This document shows, in pieces, positions 1 to 5,314 of a DNA stretch of 8,785 bases. Positions within the stretch are counted from its first letter, which is position 1; every line of letters starts with the position of its first letter. The notes beneath the pieces are model-generated. The model did not search any database. It worked only from the letters and a program-made list of their open reading frames with translations, and had not been told where the DNA came from. Origin of the DNA: Bacillota bacterium (GTDB lineage Bacteria; Bacillota; Clostridia; Peptostreptococcales; Anaerovoracaceae). The position numbers were made by a program, and so were the translations under genes. The DNA is taken from positions 1 to 8,785 of the forward strand of contig JAQXSU010000103.1 of NCBI GenBank assembly GCA_029219125.1, given 5' to 3'.

Positions 1-1
1 C

Positions 2-670
2 GGATACTCCCTCACCGATGCAGACTGGAAACAGGTGGTGGAAGTCCTGAACAGCCAGCCGCAGGAAAAGAAAATTACCCTGCTGGCAGATGTGGCTTAT
101 CTGGACTTCGCAGGAGACGGAGAAGCATATCGCAGCTTCCTCCCAATTCTGGAGACGCTGAAGCCGCATATTCTGCCGATCATCGGCTACAGCCTGTCCA
201 AATCCTATACCATGTATGGCATGCGCTGCGGCGCCATGATCTGTATGGCTCCGACACAGGAAATCGCAGCAGAATTCAAGAGCGTCTGCGAATATTCTGC
301 CAGAGCCGCATGGTCCAACTGCAACCGGAGCGGTCAGGTGATTCTGACGAAGATTTATGAAGATCCGCAGCTGCTGGCAAAGGTCCAGGCAGAAAGAGCC
401 GGATTCCGGGATATGCTCCTGCGCCGCGGGAAAGCCTTTGAGGCTGCAGCAGCAGAGGCAGGGCTGGAAATCGTACCGTTTGACGCGGGATTTTTCACCT
501 CTGTACCATGCAGTAAACCGGAAGAAGCGGCGGCCTGTCTGGAGCAGGAGGGAATTTTCCTCATTCCTCTGGCAAAAGGTCTCCGCATCAGCGTAGCATC
601 TGTTCCGGAAGACGTGTGCCGCATGCTGCCTGCAAAGATTCTGGAAGCAATCCGCAAGGTGGAAGGCTGA
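2..670 (+). CDS. Class I/II PLP-dependent aminotransferase, AspC/TyrB-like (5' end outside window)
   Basis: C-terminal ~222 residues of a fold-type I aminotransferase, which moves an amino group between an amino acid and a 2-oxo acid using pyridoxal phosphate in the cytosol. The frame is already open at base 2 and begins Gly-Tyr-Ser, which fits the position after the family's NPTG motif. The cofactor-contacting D-x-A-Y stretch (ADVAYLDF) has Asp at 89-91 and Tyr at 98-100. The Schiff-base lysine is in SLSKSYTMYGMR (codon 200-202). The later AWSN segment and the C-terminal GLRISV, with an Arg at 584-586 in the place of the family's substrate-carboxylate arginine, also fit the AspC/TyrB subgroup. 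The apparent GTG start at 35 is internal, because homologous sequence precedes it. An aromatic or aspartate aminotransferase is likely, but substrate cannot be read from this part. No clear terminator follows. Confidence 0.88.
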   Translation, partial: GYSLTDADWKQVVEVLNSQPQEKKITLLADVAYLDFAGDGEAYRSFLPILETLKPHILPIIGYSLSKSYTMYGMRCGAMICMAPTQEIAAEFKSVCEYSARAAWSNCNRSGQVILTKIYEDPQLLAKVQAERAGFRDMLLRRGKAFEAAAAEAGLEIVPFDAGFFTSVPCSKPEEAAACLEQEGIFLIPLAKGLRISVASVPEDVCRMLPAKILEAIRKVEG

Positions 671-686
671 ACCATACAGTTTTTTT

Positions 687-798
687 CGTGAATTCTGCGT
701 CGAATCATGCCGTATTCTGTCGTAAGATGCTGTATTATGACGAATTCTGTAAAACCATGGCAGCTCGTGACGAACTCTGCCGAAAGATTCTTTCCACA
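687..798. repeat. Degenerate ~30-nt tandem repeats upstream of the ydbC-like gene
   Basis: Three adjacent 30-nt units (709-738, 739-768, 769-798) and a shorter, related fourth unit (687-708) share the core GAATTCTG or a close variant. The core pentamer lies at 693, 715, 745 and 775 (CTCTG in the last), giving spacings of 22, 30 and 30. By my hand count, pairwise identity between the 30-nt units is only about 15-18 of 30, mostly in their first 20 bases. Short palindromes occur inside the array: TCGT-G-ACGA at 765-773, and GGCAG/CTGCC arms at 759-763 and 777-781. The last unit runs into the possible -35 of the next gene. Function is unknown; it could be a decayed repeat family, binding sites, or an RNA structure. 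Confidence 0.55.
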
Positions 799-821
799 AA
801 AAATGTAATTTATGGTAGAAT
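791..821 (+). promoter_or_regulatory. Putative promoter of the ydbC-like gene
   Basis: A TAGAAT -10 at 816-821 is preceded by TGG (813-815), an extended -10 of the TGn type. A weak -35 (TTTCCA, 791-796) lies 19 bases upstream. Transcription would start near 828, leaving a leader of about 27 bases that contains the AAGGAGA ribosome binding site at 844-850. The -35 is poor, so the extended -10 carries the call. Confidence 0.45.
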
Positions 822-854
822 CATGTTGCAAAGGGAAATGGGGAAGGAGATACT

Positions 855-1316
855 ATGGCTGCAGAACGTGAGCGCGGAATTTCATTCAACATTTGTCAGA
901 AGATTGGCGTAATTGCCACCTACCAGACCGGATGGAAAAAAGAAGTGAATCTGGTGGAGTGGAACGACGGACCGGCGAAGTTCGATATCCGGGACTGGGA
1001 TCCCAGTCATACCCACATGGGGAAAGGAATCACCCTGTACCGGGAGGAAGCCGACCGGCTGAGATGGATCCTGTACCGCTACTTTACGGGAAAGGGTGCG
1101 GAAAAGGATCCGGAAGAAATCCAGGAGTCCGGTGTGGCGGAAGAAGTCACAGTGGAGGAAGCTGCGGAGAAAGTTGCTGAGACGGAAGAAGTCAACGCAG
1201 AAGAACTGGATACGGCGGCAGAGATGCCGGATTTTCCTGCGCCGGATGAACTACCGGATGCACCTGCGCCGGAAGAGGTCGAGGAGGCACTCCGGCCGTC
1301 AGAAGAATCATTCTGA
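855..1316 (+). CDS. YdbC/PC4-family single-stranded DNA-binding protein with acidic C-terminal tail
   Basis: A 153-residue cytosolic protein. Residues 1-79 match the bacterial YdbC branch of the PC4 transcriptional-coactivator fold, which binds single-stranded nucleic acid. Visible family signatures are the GWKKEVNLVEWND segment (26-38), KFDIRDWDP (42-50), and H-x-H-MGKGITL (52-61), followed by a helix (62-77). YdbC proteins are usually only about 70-80 residues. Here residues 80-153 form a low-complexity tail rich in Glu, Ala, Pro and Asp, with a 9-residue duplication, ending in EESF. The start is ATG 855, preceded by AAGGAGA 4 bases away. The gene is probably monocistronic, with a promoter just upstream and a hairpin terminator just downstream. 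A role in transcription or in protecting single-stranded DNA is inferred from family; the tail's job is unknown. Confidence 0.85.
   Translation: MAAERERGISFNICQKIGVIATYQTGWKKEVNLVEWNDGPAKFDIRDWDPSHTHMGKGITLYREEADRLRWILYRYFTGKGAEKDPEEIQESGVAEEVTVEEAAEKVAETEEVNAEELDTAAEMPDFPAPDELPDAPAPEEVEEALRPSEESF
1224..1277 (+). repeat. 27-bp in-frame tandem duplication in the acidic tail
   Basis: Two adjacent 27-bp units (1224-1250 and 1251-1277) encode MPDFPAPDE and LPDAPAPEE. The reading frame is preserved, so the tail appears to have grown partly by duplication of a Pro/Asp/Glu segment. Confidence 0.7.
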
Positions 1317-1320
1317 GAAG

Positions 1321-1370
1321 AAGAGGCTGTGCCCCGATGATGTATCATTGGGGTACAGCCCCTCTTTGAT
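1321..1370. terminator. Bidirectional hairpin terminator between convergent genes
   Basis: A long hairpin begins 5 bases after the stop at 1316. The 5' arm AAGAGG-CTGTGCCCC (1321-1335) pairs with 1350-1366, with one GU pair and a two-base bulge. The stem continues through GATGAT (1336-1341) against ATCATT (1344-1349) to a tiny loop. The plus side is followed by a weak T-rich stretch (TCTTTGATTTA) and the minus side by a pyrimidine-rich CTTCTTCTC. It lies between the 3' ends of a plus-strand and a minus-strand gene, so it could end both transcripts. Confidence 0.75.
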
Positions 1371-1568
1371 TTATGTGTGAAGACGTCCGTCCCGGAACAG
1401 AAAAGAAATTCCGTATAATGAGGCCAGACCCACCACCGCATAAATGATTCTGGTGATGATTACAAGATTGGCGCCGAAGATGGATGCCACAAGGTTATAG
1501 TTGAAGAATCCAATCAGACCCCAGTTGATACCGCCTATGATCATCAGGATGAGAATCAGTTTTTTCAA
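1371..1568 (-). CDS. DUF378-family small membrane protein
   Basis: A 65-residue integral membrane protein of unknown function. The N-terminal helix contains the DUF378 hallmark IIGGINWGLIGFFNYNLVASIFG, with the usual pattern GGINWGL, then F-N-x-x-L-V-A, then IFG. A second membrane segment (IITRIIYAVVGLASLYGI) follows, then a short basic, polar tail. The start is set by the ribosome binding site: AAAGGAG on the minus strand (1577-1583) lies 8 bases before TTG at 1568-1566, giving an N-terminus MKKLILILM. The in-frame ATG further upstream (1589) would put this site inside the gene and has none of its own. A possible minus-strand -10 (TAAAAT, 1597-1592) lacks a good -35. The gene is divergent from the nucleoside kinase gene and ends at the shared hairpin. 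Confidence 0.83.
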   Translation of the reverse strand: MKKLILILMIIGGINWGLIGFFNYNLVASIFGANLVIITRIIYAVVGLASLYGISFLFRDGRLHT

Positions 1569-1576
1569 AGTTATCA

Positions 1577-1583
1577 CTCCTTT
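1577..1583 (-). promoter_or_regulatory. Ribosome binding site that sets the TTG start of the DUF378 gene
   Basis: Minus-strand AAAGGAG, 8 bases before TTG 1568-1566. It falls within codons 3-5 of the longer reading frame starting at ATG 1589, which argues against that longer start. Confidence 0.75.
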
Positions 1584-1616
1584 CAGCATGTATTTTAACC
1601 AAAAAGGGAAAAAGTA

Positions 1617-1633
1617 TGATATAATATATATCA
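1617..1633 (+). promoter_or_regulatory. Extended -10 promoter inside a 17-bp palindrome (nucleoside kinase-psuK-psuG operon)
   Basis: TGATATAAT at 1617-1625 is a perfect extended -10 (TG-n-TATAAT). No good -35 is present; TTAACC (1595-1600) at 19 bases is the best candidate. The same stretch forms an inverted repeat, TGATATA (1617-1623), three bases, then TATATCA (1627-1633), which covers the -10 and the expected start of transcription near 1632. A dimeric repressor bound here would block the promoter, but AT-rich palindromes also arise by chance. Confidence 0.6.
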
Positions 1634-1667
1634 GCTATGCGCAAAAAGCCGAGCAAAAAAATTTTGC

Positions 1668-1674
1668 AGGGGGA
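1668..1674 (+). promoter_or_regulatory. Ribosome binding site setting the nucleoside kinase start at 1682
   Basis: AGGGGGA, 7 bases before ATG 1682. The earlier in-frame ATG at 1637 lies only about 5 bases after the predicted transcription start and has no ribosome binding site, so 1682 is preferred. The same site and spacing (AGGGGG, 7 bases) precede the first nucleotidase at 5315. Confidence 0.75.
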
Positions 1675-1681
1675 AAAAGAC

Positions 1682-3355
1682 ATGGTAATCAAATTAAAAC
1701 TTCAGCCGAGAAGCCAGTGGATTGAGGCAGCTGAAGAGCCGGGAACTACAGTGGAAGCACTTTACCGGAAATATGAAAACCAGCTTCCTTATACCGTTCT
1801 GGCAGCCAGGGTGAACGGCACGGTAGAACGGCTTACGTGGAGACTGGAGGAGGATTCCACAGTAGAATTTCTGGACATGCGGACCCAGGCGGCCAATCTG
1901 ATCTATCAGAACAGCCTGATCCTGCTGTATCTGAAAGCAGTGGAAGATGTACTGGGACATGTTGAGGTGGATATTGAGAATGCCCTGAACAAGGGACTTT
2001 TTACAGAGGTAAAGAGAAAAGAACCGGTGACGGCGGCGGAAGTGCGTCAGATCGAGAAGCGGATGCGGAAGATTGTGGCCGAAGATATTCCGATCGGGAT
2101 AGAAAAGCTTCAGATCGAGGAGGCGGAGGAACTGTTTCGCCAGACCGGCCAGCCGGAAAAAAATGAATTGCTTCGGGCTGCAGGAATGCGGAAAAGCAAG
2201 AAACGTATTCCGTTTTATGCCATCGAGGGGTACAAAGATTTCTTTTATGGGCAGATGGTGCCGTCCACAGGATATATCGAATATTTTCAGCTGCGAAAAT
2301 ACCGCAGGGGGATTCTGCTGCGGTTTCCGCATCCGTCGGCTCCGGACCGGATTCCGGAATATGTGGATGAGAGGCTGCTTTATCAGACCTTCGGGGAGCA
2401 GAACCGGTGGGGGCGGCTCATGGGAATCAGCTATGTGTCCGACCTGAACCGGAAGATTGAAGAGGGAAAGGCCAAGGAACTGATCCAGCTTTCGGAGGCA
2501 CTTCATGAACGCAGAATCGTGGAGATTGCAGACATGATTACGAAGCAGAAAAAGCGGATCGTGCTCATTGCCGGCCCATCTTCTTCCGGCAAGACAACCT
2601 TCGCCCAGAGACTTTGCATTCAGCTTAGAGTAAACGGCCTGGATCCTCTGTACATGGGAACCGATGACTACTTCGTGGAGCGGGAGGATACACCGCTGGA
2701 TGAGTATGGCGAAAAGGATTACGAGAATCTGAGTGCTGTGGATATCCATCTGTTTAATCAGAACATGAATGATCTGCTGGCGGGAAAGACTGTGGATCTA
2801 CCGACCTTTGATTTCATCACCGGTCATAAGGAATTCGGGAAACGGATTACCTCGATTGGATCAAATCAGCCGATCGTCATCGAGGGAATTCATGCTCTGA
2901 ACGAAGATCTGACGCCGGAGATCCCGCAGGAAGCCAAGTTCAAAATCTACATCAGTCCGCTGACACAGCTGAATATAGACAGCCACAACCGGATCGTCAC
3001 CACAGATCACAGAATGCTGCGGCGCATGGTACGGGATTACAAGTACAGAGGCCATTCGGCACAGAATACCATCAAAACCTGGCCGAAGGTGAGAGCCGGA
3101 GAGGATAAGAATATCTTCCCTTACAGCAATGAAGCGGATGTGCTGTTTAACTCGGTCCATCTCTATGAAATCAGTGTACTGAAAAAATACGCAGAACCTC
3201 TGCTGATGGAGATACAGCCGGATGAGCCGGAATACAGCGAGGCGGTACGGATGCTGAATTTCCTCCGGTTCTTCCGGGTCATTGAGGATGATTCAGTCAT
3301 CGTAAATAATTCAATATTGAGGGAATTCATCGGCGGAAGTATTTTCGTCGACTGA
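1682..3355 (+). CDS. Nucleoside kinase: TGS/ThrRS-like N-terminus fused to a uridine kinase-type domain
   Basis: A 557-residue cytosolic protein. Residues 1-66 resemble a TGS-type beta-grasp domain. Residues about 70-190 resemble the second N-terminal (editing) domain of threonyl-tRNA synthetase, including the VEVDIENALNKGLF-like strand region and the helix RQIEKRMRKIVAEDIPI. The HxxxH zinc/editing motif of the synthetase is absent; QNSLILL stands near that place. Residues about 290-557 are a uridine kinase/phosphoribulokinase-type P-loop kinase: Walker A GPSSSGKT (298-305), TDDYF (327-331), EGIHALN (401-407), and the arginine-rich lid helix RMLRRMVRDYKYRGHS (444-459). The kinase core looks complete, so ATP-dependent phosphorylation of a nucleoside is the best call; the substrate is not proven. 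This domain order and length are known among Clostridia and Thermotogae. It is first gene of the operon, 26 bases before psuK. Confidence 0.88.
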   Translation: MVIKLKLQPRSQWIEAAEEPGTTVEALYRKYENQLPYTVLAARVNGTVERLTWRLEEDSTVEFLDMRTQAANLIYQNSLILLYLKAVEDVLGHVEVDIENALNKGLFTEVKRKEPVTAAEVRQIEKRMRKIVAEDIPIGIEKLQIEEAEELFRQTGQPEKNELLRAAGMRKSKKRIPFYAIEGYKDFFYGQMVPSTGYIEYFQLRKYRRGILLRFPHPSAPDRIPEYVDERLLYQTFGEQNRWGRLMGISYVSDLNRKIEEGKAKELIQLSEALHERRIVEIADMITKQKKRIVLIAGPSSSGKTTFAQRLCIQLRVNGLDPLYMGTDDYFVEREDTPLDEYGEKDYENLSAVDIHLFNQNMNDLLAGKTVDLPTFDFITGHKEFGKRITSIGSNQPIVIEGIHALNEDLTPEIPQEAKFKIYISPLTQLNIDSHNRIVTTDHRMLRRMVRDYKYRGHSAQNTIKTWPKVRAGEDKNIFPYSNEADVLFNSVHLYEISVLKKYAEPLLMEIQPDEPEYSEAVRMLNFLRFFRVIEDDSVIVNNSILREFIGGSIFVD

Positions 3356-3381
3356 GCCCGCAGGAGGTAGAAAGAGGTAGT

Positions 3382-4302
3382 ATGGCAGACATAACAGTCA
3401 TTGGAGGAATCAATATCGACATTGAAGGAAGCCCGTTCCGCCCACTGGTGATGGGGGACTCCAATCCGGGGCAGATCCGGCTGTCCTTTGGCGGTGTTGG
3501 GCGAAATATTGCAGAAAACGCAGTAAGGGCCGGCGGCCATGTGGCCATGATTTCTGTGGTAGGAGACGATTTCATGGGGCAGAGTGCAGTGCGGCACCTG
3601 TCAGAACTGGGTGTGGATACCAGCGGAATTCTGACACTGAAAGGAAAGACATCTTCTATGTATCTGTCCCTGCTGAATCATCAGCATGACATGGAACTGG
3701 CCGTATCAGATATGGAAATCCTTGACGCATTGACGGCGGAGGTTCTGCGAAGCAGCGAGGAACTGCTTGCAGCTTCGAAGACCGTTGCGCTGGATGGAAA
3801 CCTGGATGAAGAACTTCTGGGACAGGCGATTGCCATGCTGAAAGGAAAGAAACTGTTCTTTGATCCGGTATCCGCCAACAAGGCGGTGAAAGGGAAAAAG
3901 CACATTGGGAGTTTTTATTCCATCAAACCGAATCGGATCGAAGCGGAAGTCCTTTCCGGCATAAGCATTGAAACGGAAGAAGACCTGCATCGTGCAGCTG
4001 ACTGGTTTCTGGCGCAGGGGGTGAAACAGGTCTTCATCACCCTGAACCGGGACGGCGTATTTTTCTGCGACGAAACGAGCAGAGGATTTATCCGCCCGAA
4101 AGCCGTAAACCTGGTCAGCGCCACCGGGGCGGGAGACAGTTTTTCCGCTATGATTTTGCTGGGTATGGCGGAAGGAAGAAGCATAGAAGAAACTGCTGAA
4201 ATGGGCATGGCGGCTGCGTCTATTGCCATGGAGAGCCCGTCGGCAGTCAACGAAAAATTAAACAGAGAAAAAATTATGAGGAGGATGAAACAACATGTTT
4301 AA
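3382..4302 (+). CDS. psuK: Pseudouridine kinase (PfkB family)
   Basis: A 306-residue cytosolic sugar-kinase-fold protein, expected to phosphorylate pseudouridine on its 5'-OH with ATP. PfkB features are visible: the N-terminal strand ITVIGGINIDIEG (4-16), the glycine-rich substrate-side motif GGVGRNIAENAVRAGG (37-52), the DPVSANKA segment, IKPNRIEAE, and the C-terminal signature ATGAGDSF with catalytic Asp252. The family alone does not fix the substrate. The assignment rests on the next gene being the glycosidase that uses pseudouridine 5'-phosphate, with an 8-base overlap (4295-4302). ATG 3382 has GAGG at 3374-3377 (4 bases away), and a second AGGAGG further up at 3362-3367. It is the middle gene of the operon. 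Confidence 0.9.
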   Translation: MADITVIGGINIDIEGSPFRPLVMGDSNPGQIRLSFGGVGRNIAENAVRAGGHVAMISVVGDDFMGQSAVRHLSELGVDTSGILTLKGKTSSMYLSLLNHQHDMELAVSDMEILDALTAEVLRSSEELLAASKTVALDGNLDEELLGQAIAMLKGKKLFFDPVSANKAVKGKKHIGSFYSIKPNRIEAEVLSGISIETEEDLHRAADWFLAQGVKQVFITLNRDGVFFCDETSRGFIRPKAVNLVSATGAGDSFSAMILLGMAEGRSIEETAEMGMAAASIAMESPSAVNEKLNREKIMRRMKQHV

Positions 4303-5200
4303 GAAATTTATGGATATCAACCCTGAGGTAGAGAAGGCACTGGAAGAAGGGGTTCCTGTCATCGCACTGGAGTCCACCATTATTTCCCACGGTATGCCTT
4401 ATCCGAAAAATGTGGAGACCGCGCTGGCAGTAGAAGATGTGATCCGCAAGAACGGTGCTGTACCTGCCACCATCGGTATCATCAAAGGAAGAATCAAAAT
4501 CGGTCTGACGAAAGACGAAGTGGAATATATGGCTACAGCGAAGAATGTACTGAAAGTCAGCCGCAGGGATTTCCCACTGGTGATTTCCCAGAAGGCAGAT
4601 GGCGCGACCACCGTTGCAGGGACCATGATTGCGGCCAATATGGCAGGGATCCGTCTGTTCGTCACCGGCGGTATCGGCGGCGTTCACCGGGGCGCAGGGG
4701 AAAGCTTCGATATTTCCGCGGACCTGGAAGAACTGAAGATGACCGATGTGACGGTGGTCTGTGCAGGTGTGAAATCCATCCTGGACATCGGTGCCACCCT
4801 GGAATATCTGGAAACGGCAGGGGTGCCTGTAATCACTTACGGTGCAGACGAATTCCCGGCTTTCTTCAGCAGGAAGAGCGGCTTCCCGGCAGAATGCCGT
4901 CTGGACAGCACAAAGGAAATTGCCGACCTGATCAATGCCAAGGATGAAATGGGACTGAAGGGTGGCGTTCTGGTAGCAAACCCAATTCCGGAGGATAAGG
5001 AAATTCCGTTTGATGAAATTGACGTGGTGATCCGCCAGGCCCTGAAAGAATGCGAAGAGCAGGGTATCAAGGGAAAGCGCATCACACCGTTTCTGTTATC
5101 CAGAGTAAAGGATCTGACGGAGGGCAGAAGCCTGGAAGCAAATATTCAGCTGGTACTGAATAACGCAGATATCGGATCGAAAATAGCGATGAATCTGTAA
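4295..5200 (+). CDS. psuG: Pseudouridine-5'-phosphate glycosidase
   Basis: A 301-residue cytosolic enzyme that reversibly splits pseudouridine 5'-phosphate into uracil and ribose 5-phosphate, breaking the C-glycosidic bond. Length and sequence closely follow Escherichia coli PsuG throughout. ALESTIISHGMP carries Glu26, aligning with E. coli Glu31. NGAVPATIGII, KVSRRDFP, GATTVAGTMI, VTGGIGGVHRGA, SFDISADL and VCAGVKSILDIG are all present; Lys160 in the last aligns with the E. coli Schiff-base Lys166. LVANPIPE and SLEANIQLVLNNA close the protein. All recognised active-site regions look intact. ATG 4295 lies inside the end of psuK, with AGGAGG at 4279-4284 (10 bases away), suggesting translational coupling. 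No convincing terminator follows, so read-through into the nucleotidase gene 114 bases on is possible. Confidence 0.95.
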   Translation: MFKKFMDINPEVEKALEEGVPVIALESTIISHGMPYPKNVETALAVEDVIRKNGAVPATIGIIKGRIKIGLTKDEVEYMATAKNVLKVSRRDFPLVISQKADGATTVAGTMIAANMAGIRLFVTGGIGGVHRGAGESFDISADLEELKMTDVTVVCAGVKSILDIGATLEYLETAGVPVITYGADEFPAFFSRKSGFPAECRLDSTKEIADLINAKDEMGLKGGVLVANPIPEDKEIPFDEIDVVIRQALKECEEQGIKGKRITPFLLSRVKDLTEGRSLEANIQLVLNNADIGSKIAMNL

Positions 5201-5221
5201 TCTCAATCCGGAAAGTCAGAT

Positions 5222-5260
5222 TCGTATCATCAAATCGTATGATCAAATCGTATCATCGAC
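5222..5260. repeat. Three 13-bp direct repeats between psuG and the first nucleotidase gene
   Basis: TCGTATCATCAAA (5222-5234), TCGTATGATCAAA (5235-5247) and TCGTATCATCGAC (5248-5260) are perfectly head to tail. The first two differ by one base and the third differs from the first in its last three positions. Each contains a -10-like hexamer (TATCAT or TATGAT). ATGAT at 5239-5243 and ATCAT at 5252-5256 can pair. Iterated protein-binding sites or an RNA element are possible. I found no good -35 for a promoter here. Confidence 0.65.
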
Positions 5261-5314
5261 CTGAAACCGGAAGGAAATACAGCAGTACACAGGTTACAGA
5301 CAGGGGGTATAAAA

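Noticed and set aside
656..686. T-run (680-686) as an intrinsic terminator of the aminotransferase gene
   Set aside because: Only a weak GGT/ACC pairing precedes the seven T residues; no stable stem is visible.
687..798. Possible CRISPR array
   Set aside because: Units abut without unique spacers of constant length, repeats are only about half identical, and no cas gene is present.
355..831. 158-codon minus-strand frame
   Set aside because: It is antisense to the aminotransferase and the repeat array, with low-complexity Ser/Ala/Arg translation and no ribosome binding site noticed.
616..912. 98-codon plus-strand frame spanning the end of the aminotransferase and the repeat array
   Set aside because: It overlaps the aminotransferase 3' end and the YdbC start in another frame, has no ribosome binding site, and its openness across 687-798 is explained by the 30-nt period.
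1637..1681. Upstream ATG 1637 as the nucleoside kinase start
   Set aside because: It has no ribosome binding site and lies about 5 bases after the predicted transcription start; ATG 1682 has AGGGGGA at 7 bases.
1694..2749. 351-codon minus-strand frame
   Set aside because: It lies wholly opposite the nucleoside kinase, whose motifs and start signals are convincing; the minus translation shows no recognisable domain.
5201..5314. Riboswitch or terminator in the psuG-nucleotidase spacer
   Set aside because: Only short pairings (ACCTG with CAGGT, about 5 bp) are visible, and I recognise no known riboswitch core. A covariance search would be needed.
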